Part shown: in pieces, positions 35,778 to 44,800 of the stretch
Numbering within the stretch: the first letter of the stretch is position 1
How the letters are laid out: each line of letters starts with the position of its first letter
Source of the DNA: DATDAW01 sp036524675
GTDB lineage: Bacteria > Verrucomicrobiota > Verrucomicrobiia > Chthoniobacterales > DASVRZ01
Direction: 5' to 3'
DNA length: 64,000 nucleotides
NCBI GenBank assembly: GCA_036524675.1
Contig: DATDBU010000116.1
Span: 79,947-143,946, forward strand
Position numbers and translations under genes: made by a program
Notes under the pieces: model-generated
Databases searched by the model: none
What the model was told of the DNA's origin: nothing
Seen by the model: only the letters and a program-made list of their open reading frames with translations

Positions 35778-37175
35778 ATGGATCGCGTCGCGGGTATTGA
35801 AATCGAGTATGGCTGTCTGGTCGGAAAAGACCAGCCGCCCGCCCATGTCGACGCGTGGCCGGCCCGGGTAAAAACGCACATTTTTAAAAAGCTGGCGCTC
35901 GGTCTGATCGACCTTCATTACCGCGACTATGAGGAACCGCCGGGAAACGGCGGTTTCCTTTTCAATGGTGGACGCCTGTACCTCGACATGGGGCATCTGG
36001 AGTACTCCTCGCCGGAATGCGTGTCGCTGAGGGACGCCGTGGCTTACGAACAAGCGGGCGACCAAATTATTCTGAAGGCGCTCGAAGACATGGAAGTGCG
36101 CTCGCAGGTGTCTTTCCTTAAAAACAATATCGATCATTTCACAGGAGCGACGTTCGGCTGCCACGAAAATTATCTGATGCGGCGCGATGCCAATTTCTCC
36201 GATGGCGCCCTTGGAGCCCTCCTTTGTTTTTTAGCAACGCGACAGATTTTTACGGGCGCCGGGCGCGTCGGGCATACGGATCCATTGACGTTTGACTATG
36301 AAGCCATGGACGCCGGGACGCCTGTGCGGTTCCAGATGAGCCAGAGGGCGGATCACATCGTTAACGATATCTACCAATGGGTCCAGTTTAACCGGTCGAT
36401 CATTAACGCTCGAGACGAGCCCCTGGCTGATTATCGAAAATATCGGCGACTGCATTTGCTGATTGGCGATTCGAATATGAGTCCGTTTGCCACAGCATTG
36501 AAAATTGGGACCACTTCGCTCGTCCTTGATATGCTTGAAGACGGATGCCTGCCGAGCGGGTGCGAACTTCGCGATGCCGTTTCAGCTACCCGGCAGCTTT
36601 CGCGCGATGTCGAAGGCGATTGGCAGGTCGAAATGTCCTCCGGACGAACCATCGGCGCATTGGATTTGCAGCATCGCTTCCTTGAAGAGGCTCGCAAATA
36701 TTTCTCCGGACGCGACGAGGAAACGGATTGGGTCTTGGAAAACTGGGCTTTCACATTGGATGTGATGCGGTCCAAGCCGGAAGCACTTCTTGGTGGTGTC
36801 GATTGGATCAGTAAAAAATGGCTTCTGGAATTGTTCGCAGAGGAGGAAGGCATCGATTGGAACAGCCCTTACATGCTGAGCCTTGATTTGGAGTATCACA
36901 ACATCGACCCAGACCGCGGGCTTTTTTTCTCGCTCGAAGGCGCGAAAGGCATCGGAGAATTCAACGCCGCGGCCCGCCGTGCCGAGGCGATCTCTTCTCC
37001 TCCCCGCAACACGCGCGCCGCCGGACGCTCGGATGCCCTTCGACGCATCCGGGAATGCGGTCTCGGCTATCTCGTAAATTGGGACGCCATTGCTCTCGAA
37101 GACAAACGCCATTTCCCGATGCCTGACCCTTTCGAGACTTATCTCGAAAAAGCGCGCGAGTTTGTAGCTGGGTAA
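35778..37175 (+). CDS. Pup ligase/deamidase family enzyme (PafA/Dop homologue), orphan
   Basis: Start set at ATG 35778 (MDRVAGIEIEYGCLVGK); 465 residues. The family's nucleotide-binding opening GIExEYG is present, then LYLDMGHLEYSSPECVSL with the catalytic Asp (LD), NNIDHFTGATFGCHENYLM, IINARDEPLADYRKYRRLHLLIGDSNMSPFAT and LDLEYHNI, all strong PafA/Dop motifs. These carboxylate-amine ligase relatives attach Pup or UBact to lysines, or deamidate and remove it. Insertions relative to actinobacterial PafA leave ligase versus Dop identity open. No pup/UBact, proteasome prcBA or Mpa/ARC gene is found in this window, which is unusual because they normally cluster. Confidence 0.88.
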   Translation: MDRVAGIEIEYGCLVGKDQPPAHVDAWPARVKTHIFKKLALGLIDLHYRDYEEPPGNGGFLFNGGRLYLDMGHLEYSSPECVSLRDAVAYEQAGDQIILKALEDMEVRSQVSFLKNNIDHFTGATFGCHENYLMRRDANFSDGALGALLCFLATRQIFTGAGRVGHTDPLTFDYEAMDAGTPVRFQMSQRADHIVNDIYQWVQFNRSIINARDEPLADYRKYRRLHLLIGDSNMSPFATALKIGTTSLVLDMLEDGCLPSGCELRDAVSATRQLSRDVEGDWQVEMSSGRTIGALDLQHRFLEEARKYFSGRDEETDWVLENWAFTLDVMRSKPEALLGGVDWISKKWLLELFAEEEGIDWNSPYMLSLDLEYHNIDPDRGLFFSLEGAKGIGEFNAAARRAEAISSPPRNTRAAGRSDALRRIRECGLGYLVNWDAIALEDKRHFPMPDPFETYLEKAREFVAG

Positions 37176-37255
37176 AAGCAACAACAGCCGTATAATTAGG
37201 TCCGGGCTCAAAAAATCAGTCGCAACCACATGGGTGGGCGCGTATTCATTTTCGG

Positions 37256-38164
37256 GTGTTTAGCGTTACTATCCTTGGAAGCGGATCCACCGGGAACTGC
37301 GCCCTATTGACCGTCGGCCGGAAACGTTATCTGGTCGACGCCGGGATCAGCGCGCGGCAGATCGCCGTCCGCCTTGCGACCACCGGCACCGCTATCGCGG
37401 ATCTGGACGGTGTTCTGATTACACACGAACACATCGACCACGTCGCAGGTTTGCCGGTGCTCTTGCGGAAAAATCCGTTGCCAGTCTTTTGCAACTCGTT
37501 GACTGCAGAAGCCTTACGTTACAACCGTCAATCTGGACTCGCAGATTTTCAAAATTGGAGGCTGTTCAAAACCGGATCTGACTTTTCGCTGGATGATCTC
37601 CACGTTCAGACGTTCACCATTCCTCATGATGCCAGTGATCCGGCAGGATTCGTTTTTCATCACGAACGACGGTCCATCGGTTTCTTGACCGACCTTGGCT
37701 ATGTTACCAAGCTCGCAGTCGAGCGCGTGCGGGATGTTCACACGCTTGTCCTGGAATCGAACCACGATGAAAAGATGTTGATTGAATGTCTGAAACGTCC
37801 GTGGTCCCTCAAACAACGCATTCTCTCCAAACACGGGCATCTTTCCAACACGGCAGCCGCCACGCTTTTGCAGCATCTCGTCAGTGGCAACCTCCGCATG
37901 CTCGTGCTGGGGCACCTGAGCCGGGATTGTAACACACCGGAAATCGCCGAACGCGTCATCCGGGCCAAGCTTGCGGAGCTGGGAATGGATTTTGTCCGTA
38001 CGCACTGTGCGTCGCCACTCAACGTGAGTGCGCCGTTCTCAGTGACGGCCGATGGGCAGAGTGAAAACGAGGTAGGTCCAATTCAAAACAATTCCCGTCC
38101 AAATCAACATTCGGAATACGTTGCTGAACTTTTTCGGGAATGGGCCGAAGCGGATCCGCGGTGA
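37256..38164 (+). CDS. MBL-fold metallohydrolase (YycJ/WalJ-like)
   Basis: A 302-residue protein from a GTG start (FSVTILGSGSTGNCALL). The metal motif HEHIDHVAG (HxHxDH), a second His in IPHDASDPAG, LTDLGYVT (Asp) and LGHLSRDCNTPE (late His) match the YycJ family of putative 5'-3' exonucleases or phosphodiesterases. About 42 C-terminal residues (from SAPFSVTADG on) are read from DNA that is antisense to the convergent DUF2752 gene, a 126-base overlap, so the true C-terminus may be an extended or drifted tail. Confidence 0.88.
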   Translation: MFSVTILGSGSTGNCALLTVGRKRYLVDAGISARQIAVRLATTGTAIADLDGVLITHEHIDHVAGLPVLLRKNPLPVFCNSLTAEALRYNRQSGLADFQNWRLFKTGSDFSLDDLHVQTFTIPHDASDPAGFVFHHERRSIGFLTDLGYVTKLAVERVRDVHTLVLESNHDEKMLIECLKRPWSLKQRILSKHGHLSNTAAATLLQHLVSGNLRMLVLGHLSRDCNTPEIAERVIRAKLAELGMDFVRTHCASPLNVSAPFSVTADGQSENEVGPIQNNSRPNQHSEYVAELFREWAEADPR

Positions 38165-38473
38165 ACGAAAGATTACCGCAAACGCGGCATAACCATCCAC
38201 CGCAGCCAGCACGCTTAGGCAGGTGACAATCATCGGATTGAACTGAAGCGCTGCCCAAAAATCGCCCGCCACAAGTGCTTTCACGGCCCGTGTTCCCCCA
38301 CAAGTCGGACACGGCAACCCGAGGAAATGCGCAAACGGACACAGCGGCGTCGGCAACTGATAATGCAACCACAGCCAGCCGAGCGCGGCGGTAACCAGCG
38401 TTACACCAAGAAGCAACGCTTCGTAGTCCGTTTCCCGCGGAGCCAACGGACGCCGAAAAATGAAATCCGCCAT
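38039..38473 (-). CDS. DUF2752 membrane protein
   Basis: Start set at ATG 38473 (MADFIFRRPLAPRETDYE); 144 residues. The DUF2752 core is PLCPFAHFLGLPCPTCGGTRAVKAL followed by AGDFWAALQFNP, with three membrane helices. The family is small inner-membrane proteins of unknown function. It sits 16 bases after the GYF/Yip1 gene, with which it is probably co-transcribed, and its 3' end overlaps the metallohydrolase gene on the other strand by 126 bases. Confidence 0.85.
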   Translation of the reverse strand: MADFIFRRPLAPRETDYEALLLGVTLVTAALGWLWLHYQLPTPLCPFAHFLGLPCPTCGGTRAVKALVAGDFWAALQFNPMIVTCLSVLAAVDGYAAFAVIFRSPRIRFGPFPKKFSNVFRMLIWTGIVLNWTYLVFTLPIGRH

Positions 38474-38489
38474 TTTAAGTCGAAACCCA

Positions 38490-39425
38490 TTAGGAGTGGC
38501 CGGCGTTCGACATCTGAAAAAACAGCGCAATCAAAGCGCTATAAGAAACAGCTACGCAGCCGCAACACACGACTACGGGAAGGATGATAGCCAGAAATGC
38601 TTTCCCGGTCGAAATACCCTGCACCTTGGAAAGACCAATTGTTGCCGACACAAAATACCAAATAGGCGCCGCCAGCCAGCCGCATACGGGCACGATCATT
38701 ACGGCTGACGTTGCACCGTTCACATAATTCCAAACTCGATACGTCGCTTCATACGGCTTGTTGGCACCCCCCACCAGCATCAGCGACAACTGAAGAAGAC
38801 CGGGGAACAAAAACGAACAAATTACGAGCCAAATTACCGACAGGATGGTGTCCCTAATAACAGAAAATACGGTAATCGTCCCTGCCATCGCCGCCATCTC
38901 CGCGAATTGTGGATTCTTCGCCAGTTCGGGCAAGATTAGCGCTTGGTATCCCATGCCAAGCACTGCAAAAATCATGGACGCCACCAAGCCCACGATAAAA
39001 TAGAATAGGAAAGGCGTTCCGAATCCTCCCTCGGTTTTCATTTTCTCAAACGTCCTGCTCGGCTCAAGCAAGACGTCTTTGATAGTCGTCGTCAATGCCG
39101 GGAAAAATCCGAGTGTTGCCCTTTGTTCCCAAGCCGGGCCATCCTTCACGGGTTCCTCAGCATAAACAGCCGGCTCCAACGGACTGACCGAAGGCGCCGG
39201 CGTGAATCCGCCCGATTCACCGCCGGGAGGCGCGGGCTCTGGCTCCGGTGCTTCCGCAGGAATGGTCAAATCCGCCCACTGCGACAAAGGCTTCCAATTT
39301 TCCATCCCCGTCCGCCAGCCGAGATCGCTCCCCAAAAAACGGCCCGCGTCCAAACCTTGTTGAACCTCTTCGAGCGAGAATGTGCCCAAATTCTGTCCGG
39401 CACGGTTAAGATGGATAATGCTCAT
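38490..39425 (-). CDS. GYF_2 (DUF4339) - Yip1 domain membrane protein
   Basis: A 311-residue protein. Residues 1-55 form a GYF_2 domain (IIHLNRAGQNLGTFSLEEVQQGLDAGRFLGSDLGWRTGMENWKPL). A Pro/Glu-rich linker (56-105) leads to a Yip1-like membrane part with five helices (TIKDVLLEPSRTFEKMK start, then segments about 135-160, 185-225, 235-260, 275-305). It has Cys pairs VVVCCGC near the C-terminus. Such proteins are common in Verrucomicrobiota and Planctomycetota and have no assigned role. Confidence 0.8.
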   Translation of the reverse strand: MSIIHLNRAGQNLGTFSLEEVQQGLDAGRFLGSDLGWRTGMENWKPLSQWADLTIPAEAPEPEPAPPGGESGGFTPAPSVSPLEPAVYAEEPVKDGPAWEQRATLGFFPALTTTIKDVLLEPSRTFEKMKTEGGFGTPFLFYFIVGLVASMIFAVLGMGYQALILPELAKNPQFAEMAAMAGTITVFSVIRDTILSVIWLVICSFLFPGLLQLSLMLVGGANKPYEATYRVWNYVNGATSAVMIVPVCGWLAAPIWYFVSATIGLSKVQGISTGKAFLAIILPVVVCCGCVAVSYSALIALFFQMSNAGHS

Positions 39426-39679
39426 CCAATTTGTCTAAGAAAATCAGTTAGACGAGTCAATCTTAAGCTCGGCGGCAGTTTTTCTCGCGACTCGGCGAGC
39501 TGGATCGCGCTGTTTTCGCCATTTTCCACCCTTCAACGCGAATACCTCACCCGGATGGCACGTATTGCTGACACGATCTTGAGCCCAAAACGCGCTTCCA
39601 TTCTCTGTTTTGTCGCGATGAGCGGGGAATAGTACTTGCCAATACCACTCTTCGCCAGCATTGTCGGGCTGCTTTCAAC

Positions 39680-39753
39680 GCGGGCATAGCTTAATGGTAA
39701 AGTTCCAGTCTTCCAAACTGGCCATGCGGGTTCGATTCCCGTTGCCCGCTCCA
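39680..39753 (+). tRNA. tRNA-Gly (anticodon TCC), CCA encoded
   Basis: The acceptor stem GCGGGCA (39680-39686) pairs with TGCCCGC, followed by T and an encoded CCA at the 3' end. The D arm is TAGCTTAATGGTAAA, the anticodon stem-loop CCAGT-CTTCCAA-ACTGG gives anticodon TCC, and the T arm is CGGG-TTCGATT-CCCG. All four stems are intact at 74 bases. Confidence 0.97.
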
Positions 39754-39793
39754 TATGCCAGCACGACCAAAAGACCCGGATAAAAAGATTCCT

Positions 39794-40735
39794 ATGAAGC
39801 GTGAGCGTTCGACTTTCCAGCCCGCGACCGGAATGAGCAGGCGTTTGTCGATCGCCGGTTCAACGGTATTGATTGCCGCCTCCATGCTTGCTTTTCAGCC
39901 ACTCTCGGCGAGCGCCGCCACGGGCAACGAATTACTCGTTGAACAACTCAGTCCGGACGACGTGAATAAACCCACTCTCGACTGCGAAAGCCTCGCGAAT
40001 GCAGTCGCCAGAGCCGTTTCCACTCACCAAACGCAATCACCGGAAATCGTGGCTGCTGCACTCGTCAGAGCGCCAAATTTCGAATGCCAAAAACAGATTG
40101 TGACGATCGCCATCCGATCTTTGGGCAGCAAAAAACTCGTCCGCGAGTACGCCCCACAGATCGCTGAAGCCGCAGTCCGGGCCACGCCAAATTGTGCAAC
40201 AGACAATGATGTCGTTGCGTTTGATAAAGACGGCAAGGGTGTAGCCGCTTTCGATAAAGGAGTTGTCCCCTTCGAGAGAGGCGCTTCCCGTTTCGACAAA
40301 GGCGTCGTTCCGTTCGATAAAGGCATTGTCAGCTTCGATAAGGACGGCAAGGGCGATCCAGCTCTCGGCGGCTGCGCTTGTGCCGAGGCCTTTACAGCTA
40401 CCGCCATAGCGGCTCTGGGGGGTGATCCGAGTGTCGCATCAGAGGCGTTCAGCCACTCCGCCGAGCCACGCTTTTACACCAGTACGAGCACGAATGACGC
40501 ATCCTACGCGGATGCAGACATTATCGCTGCGATCGTTAAAAGCGTGCTTTCAGCCGTCCCCGCATCCTGCAATGACAGTGTCGTCCGTGCCGCAATTGCT
40601 TCTGCTCCGCAGTATGCGAACCAAATCTCAAATCCGGAACGCGAAACACCCGGCCCTCCGGCAGTTCCGCCAGCCTTTCTGATGCCTCCCCCACCTACAG
40701 GAGGTTTTGTTCCCGAAGTGACGCCGGTAAACTGA
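39794..40735 (+). CDS. Secreted protein with tandem heptapeptide FDKG repeats, function unknown
   Basis: ATG 39794 gives 313 residues; ATG 39755 abuts the tRNA and ATG 39833 (MSRRLSIAG) would also keep the signal peptide (STVLIAASMLAFQPLSASA). The N-terminal and C-terminal halves each hold an Ala-rich helical repeat with Cys (ESLANAVARAVSTHQTQSPE ... and ADADIIAAIVKSVLSAVPASC). Between them (about residues 140-187) are six units of the form V-V-P-F-D-K-G, the first and last with a DGKG insertion, one reading VVPFERG. DNA units are 21 bases long. No known domain is recognised. A Pro-rich tail ends the protein. Confidence 0.75.
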   Translation: MKRERSTFQPATGMSRRLSIAGSTVLIAASMLAFQPLSASAATGNELLVEQLSPDDVNKPTLDCESLANAVARAVSTHQTQSPEIVAAALVRAPNFECQKQIVTIAIRSLGSKKLVREYAPQIAEAAVRATPNCATDNDVVAFDKDGKGVAAFDKGVVPFERGASRFDKGVVPFDKGIVSFDKDGKGDPALGGCACAEAFTATAIAALGGDPSVASEAFSHSAEPRFYTSTSTNDASYADADIIAAIVKSVLSAVPASCNDSVVRAAIASAPQYANQISNPERETPGPPAVPPAFLMPPPPTGGFVPEVTPVN

Positions 40736-40962
40736 CACGCCGAGCTTCTTCTTTCATCCCTTTTGATCTCGAGTGGCGCCGGCGAAAGCTTGCGCCACTC
40801 TTGTTTTTGCACTCAATTCCCGTTTCTTCCTTTGACAAACCGCCTCGCCGCACGCACTGTGCCGATCCCTGCCAATGCAACCCGCTACCCGCTGTTGTGC
40901 AGACCGAGCGTGTCGTGCCGAAGGATTTGCATAGGATTCATTGACAAGGGCCTTACCTATTT

Positions 40963-41172
40963 ATGAACAGTCATCTCGTCGAGGAAGCCAACCAGGTGAT
41001 AGCCAATACACAGATCCTGATCAACGTCGTATCAAAGCGCGTCCGTCAATTGAGTTCCGGTCAGCGCCCCCTAGTCGAAGTTGGCCCACGAATGGGACTC
41101 GCGGATATAGCGCTCACGGAAGTCATCGAAGGTAAGCTGAAGGTCGACCTGCCTGAGGTCACCACTGCGTAA
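40963..41172 (+). CDS. rpoZ: RNA polymerase omega subunit
   Basis: A 69-residue protein. NSHLVEEANQVIANTQILINVVSKRVRQL followed by MGLADIALTEVIEGKL is the RpoZ pattern (the conserved arginine-rich segment after the first helix and the ALTEVIEGK motif). It promotes folding and assembly of the beta' subunit. Upstream 227 bases hold no gene; downstream smpB starts 53 bases after it. Confidence 0.85.
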   Translation: MNSHLVEEANQVIANTQILINVVSKRVRQLSSGQRPLVEVGPRMGLADIALTEVIEGKLKVDLPEVTTA

Positions 41173-41225
41173 GGCCTTTTTGGGGTCTATTCATAAATAC
41201 GGGCCAAACCGCTGGAGTCCCGACT

Positions 41226-41687
41226 ATGTCCGCGGAAATCACTACCAATCGCAAAGCGCTGCATGACTATCACATCCTGGAGCGCTTCGAAGCTGGGCTG
41301 GAACTCAAAGGCACCGAAGTAAAATCGATCCGCGCCGGATTCGCGAATCTTACGAACGCATTTGCCCGTATCGAAAACGGGGAAGCTTATCTTTACGAAG
41401 CGGATATTCGCGCCTACGACAAGGCGAGTCACGAGCAGCACGAGCCGAAACGCCGTCGCCGCCTGTTGCTGCACAAATCGGAAATCGGTAAACTTTTTGG
41501 CGCCTCAGCCGTCGAAGGGCAGACCTTGGTCGCCCTTCGGATGTATTGGAGCAAAAGCCGCGTCAAGGTGGAAATTGGCATTGGCAAAGGCAAAGAGGCG
41601 CGCGACAAACGAACCTCGCTCAAGGAAAAGGCTACCAAACGCGAAACGGAGCGCGAGGTCGCTCGCTTTAACAAACGTCACGGCTGA
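41226..41687 (+). CDS. smpB: SsrA-binding protein SmpB
   Basis: A 153-residue protein with the classical motifs: TTNRKALHDYHILERFEAGLELKGTEVKSIRAG, ANLTNAFARIENGEAYLYEADI, RRRLLLHKSEI and the C-terminal KGKEARDKRTSLKEK tail rich in basic residues. It binds tmRNA to rescue stalled ribosomes. It follows rpoZ by 53 bases. No tmRNA gene is recognised nearby. Confidence 0.97.
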   Translation: MSAEITTNRKALHDYHILERFEAGLELKGTEVKSIRAGFANLTNAFARIENGEAYLYEADIRAYDKASHEQHEPKRRRRLLLHKSEIGKLFGASAVEGQTLVALRMYWSKSRVKVEIGIGKGKEARDKRTSLKEKATKRETEREVARFNKRHG

Positions 41688-41862
41688 GAATTCAGGTTGC
41701 CAATTTGATGGGCTCAGGTTTCTGATGACCCGGGTCCATTCGGCAAAAATCAGGGGCATCAAAACCCGTCTCTTCGGACGCGAGCACGCTTGCAGCGCAC
41801 TCCCAGAGCAGGTCAAAGGCGTTACGGACAAGTTCTTAGGCCGATCCGCGACGTGATTTCTC

Positions 41863-42606
41863 TTAAAGTCTCGTCTTCAAATGCACGGGCTCAGATTTTG
41901 TCCGCATGCGCAGGTTCAACATCTCCACGGCGACAGAGAAGGCCATCGCGAAATAAATGTATCCTTTCGGAATATGTTGTCCCCAACCGTCGGCCACCAG
42001 CACGACGCCGATGAGAAGCAGAAAACTCAATGCCAGCATTTTGACCGTCGGATGCCGATCGACAAAATTGCTGATAGGCCCAGCAGCGACCAGCATGATG
42101 ATCAGGGCGATCACTACCGCGGCGATCATCACAGGCACGTGTTGCGCCATTCCTACAGCCGTAATGACAGAGTCGAGGGAAAAGACGATATCGATTATCA
42201 AGATCTGAAAAACCACGGCGGAAAAAGATGCCCCTGCGCCGCCTGCCCCACTCTGTGCGTGGTCTTCTCCCTCCAGTTTTGCGTGGATCTCGTGTGTGGA
42301 CTTCCAGATCAGGAACAGACCGCCAGCAATAAGGATAAGATCCTTGCCAGAAACGGCATGGCCAAACAGATGGAACAACGGCGCCGTTAGTTTCGTGAGC
42401 CAAACGATGCTCAACAGCAGAAGGATGCGCGTGATAAGCGCCAGGGCCAGCCCGGTCGTCCGGGCTTTCGCCTGTAAATCTTTGCGGACCTTGCCCGAAA
42501 GGATTGAGATGAATACGAGGTTGTCGATGCCCAGCACAATCTCGAGCACGGTTAGCGTGAGCAGGCTAAGCCATATTTGGCCATCAGTAATCCAGGTCCA
42601 TTCCAT
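41863..42606 (-). CDS. TerC-family integral membrane protein
   Basis: A 247-residue protein with seven or so helices. LEIVLGIDNLVFISIL and IIDIVFSLDSVITAVGMAQ carry the paired conserved Glu/Asp residues (LGIDN, SLDS) of TerC. The family handles metal ions, with roles in manganese export or metal supply to secreted enzymes. It converges with smpB across 175 bases and is 47 bases from the end of ymdB on the same strand. Confidence 0.93.
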   Translation of the reverse strand: MEWTWITDGQIWLSLLTLTVLEIVLGIDNLVFISILSGKVRKDLQAKARTTGLALALITRILLLLSIVWLTKLTAPLFHLFGHAVSGKDLILIAGGLFLIWKSTHEIHAKLEGEDHAQSGAGGAGASFSAVVFQILIIDIVFSLDSVITAVGMAQHVPVMIAAVVIALIIMLVAAGPISNFVDRHPTVKMLALSFLLLIGVVLVADGWGQHIPKGYIYFAMAFSVAVEMLNLRMRTKSEPVHLKTRL

Positions 42607-42653
42607 GCGACCGGGTGCCTACCGGTTTTGCCATGGATACGCAAGTTACAATT

Positions 42654-43511
42654 TTATTCTGGGGAGTTCGGCTCTGCATCTGGTGCCGCGGGCGTCCCTG
42701 CAACGGACGCCGGCCTATTCAGCGACGCTTCGTGCGCACGCATGAACCGCTCTACGCGTAATGCTTTCCCTGTCGCTTCATCGATATCGACTAACATTCC
42801 ATGCAATCGGACTTCGCCCTCCGCAACGGGAAAACTTACAGGCATGTTCGTTATGAAGCGCTGCACGATCGGATCGATCTCGCGCCCCAGTATGGAATCG
42901 ATCGGCCCACACATCCCTGCGTCGCAGAGAAACGCTGTGCCTCCCGGAAAAATCCTTTCGTCCGCCGTCTGCGTATGGGTGTGTGTGCCGCATACGGCAG
43001 AAACGCGCCCGTCCAGGAACCGGCCCATCGCGATCTTTTCGCTTGTGGTTTCAGCATGCACGTCAACAAAGATAATCGGCGTAATTTCGCGCATTCGAGT
43101 CACTTCGCGGTCGATCGCTGCAAATGGATTCTCCAAAATCGGAAGCATAAACGTGCGTCCCTGCACGTTAATGACGCCGACTTTACCCTTTACTGTCTCG
43201 AGCACGATGGACCCATGGCCAGGAGCGCCTTCGGGATAGTTGATCGGGCGCAGCAATCGAGGCTCGGTTTCGATGTAGAAAGCTGTCTCTTTCTGGTCCC
43301 ACACGTGATCGCCCGTCGTAATCACTGCAGCTCCTGCACGGAGTAAATCAATGCTGATCTTCCCCGTAATCCCCCGCCCTGCAGCGGCATTTTCACCATT
43401 CACGATCACGAAATCCAGGCTCAATTCCTGCCTCAGAGTCGGCAACATTTCGATGACAGCCCGGCGGCCGGGGAGGCCAATAATATCGCCGAGAAAAAGA
43501 ATCTTGAGCAT
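42654..43511 (-). CDS. ymdB: YmdB-type metallophosphoesterase (TIGR00282)
   Basis: Start set at ATG 43511 (MLKILFLGDIIGLPGRRAV); 285 residues. Metal-binding motifs are FLGDIIG, VNGENAAAGRGIT, TGDHVWDQKE, VDVHAETTSEK and CGTHTHTQTADE. The family hydrolyses 2',3'-cyclic nucleotides and affects biofilm and motility in Bacillus. The C-terminal 35 residues are Ala/Pro-rich. The amidase gene begins 26 bases away on the other strand. Confidence 0.93.
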   Translation of the reverse strand: MLKILFLGDIIGLPGRRAVIEMLPTLRQELSLDFVIVNGENAAAGRGITGKISIDLLRAGAAVITTGDHVWDQKETAFYIETEPRLLRPINYPEGAPGHGSIVLETVKGKVGVINVQGRTFMLPILENPFAAIDREVTRMREITPIIFVDVHAETTSEKIAMGRFLDGRVSAVCGTHTHTQTADERIFPGGTAFLCDAGMCGPIDSILGREIDPIVQRFITNMPVSFPVAEGEVRLHGMLVDIDEATGKALRVERFMRAHEASLNRPASVAGTPAAPDAEPNSPE

Positions 43512-43536
43512 GCGTGTCGTTCTATACAATCGCGCG

Positions 43537-44775
43537 ATGAATCAGCGCAAAGGAATCCGCCGAAAGATTTTAATGGGTTGCCTCCTGGCAGCAGCCTTTT
43601 TTGCGGCAATCACCGCTCAGGCACGCTTGAGTCCGCTCGCGGAAGCACCGGATTGGGCACAGCTCTACATTTACCAGCGAACCATTACGCGCGAGGATTT
43701 TCTCACGTTATTAAACCGTAACTACGCCCCAAATAATGCAGCCCGCGGTCTCATCACTGTGAATCGGGATCGCGCCCGGATCCTTACGACGCTGGGCGGG
43801 AATGTGTATTACGACCTGTATTTCGCCGACAGCCGGACCTCCGCGCAGCCTCTTTTGGAATATTGGCGCCCCGTTCGACCGGGGAACCTCAAAGGAAAAA
43901 AAATCGCGCTCGATCCAGGTCATATCGGGGGAAAATACGCGAAAATGGAAGAGCGCTGGTTCAAAGTCGGCGATTCCACACCGGTCATGGAAGGAGAAAT
44001 GACGCTTATCGTGGCCAAAAAAATCGCTAAACAATTGAAAGCACTCGGTGCCGACGTCGAATGGGTTCGCAGCAAGAACAAACCATTGACCCGCGAACGT
44101 CCCTCCCAGCTCGAAAATGTCGCGGAATCGTCGCTCCAGGATAAGAAAACCCCGGGGATTCACCTCGATTACTTCGGGCCATCGGACCCGTTGAAGACCA
44201 GTTCGATCCAGTGGGAAGCGGAACGCCTGTTCTATCGGGTCAGCGAAATCCGAGCCCGAGCCGTTCGGAATAATGAGCGCCTTCAGCCCGACCTCACCAT
44301 TTGCCTCCACTTCAACGCCGAAGAATGGGGCGATCCTTCCGATCCGAAGCTCGTGCGTCAAAATCATCTCCACTTCCTCGTAAACGGCCGTTACAGCGCC
44401 CAGGAGTTGCAATATGACGACATCCGGTTCGAAATGCTGCGCAAACTTCTCTCCCGCGCGCTGAGCGAAGAAATTCCCCTCGCCAACCGGCTTGCGAAGC
44501 AAATGGCTGAAGAAACCGGCCTGCCACCATATCGGTATAAAACAAGCAACGCTCGGCGGGTCGACTCTTCCCGGTACGTCTGGTCCAGAAACCTGCTTGC
44601 CAACCGGCTTTACCAAAATCCCACCGTTTACGTGGAACCGTATGTCATGAACAACAAAGAAGTCTTCGACCGCATCCAGATGGGCGATTACAAAGGAACG
44701 CGACTCGTCAACGGCGTCCCGCGTAAAAGCATTTTTCAGGAATACGCCGATGCCGTGGTCAACGGATTGCGATAA
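43537..44775 (+). CDS. N-acetylmuramoyl-L-alanine amidase (Amidase_3)
   Basis: Start set at ATG 43537 (MNQRKGIRRKILMG); 412 residues, with a signal peptide ending near AITAQA. The zinc-binding residues are visible: IALDPGHIGG (His), VMEGEMTLIVAKKIAKQL (Glu) and TICLHFNAE (His), with further ANRLAKQMAEETGLPPYR. The family cleaves the amide between MurNAc and the stem peptide. A basic insert (about residues 205-260) is longer than in typical amidases. Divergent from ymdB, tandem with trxA downstream. Confidence 0.88.
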   Translation: MNQRKGIRRKILMGCLLAAAFFAAITAQARLSPLAEAPDWAQLYIYQRTITREDFLTLLNRNYAPNNAARGLITVNRDRARILTTLGGNVYYDLYFADSRTSAQPLLEYWRPVRPGNLKGKKIALDPGHIGGKYAKMEERWFKVGDSTPVMEGEMTLIVAKKIAKQLKALGADVEWVRSKNKPLTRERPSQLENVAESSLQDKKTPGIHLDYFGPSDPLKTSSIQWEAERLFYRVSEIRARAVRNNERLQPDLTICLHFNAEEWGDPSDPKLVRQNHLHFLVNGRYSAQELQYDDIRFEMLRKLLSRALSEEIPLANRLAKQMAEETGLPPYRYKTSNARRVDSSRYVWSRNLLANRLYQNPTVYVEPYVMNNKEVFDRIQMGDYKGTRLVNGVPRKSIFQEYADAVVNGLR

Positions 44776-44800
44776 ATCTCCTGGCTGCTGACAGTTCGCC

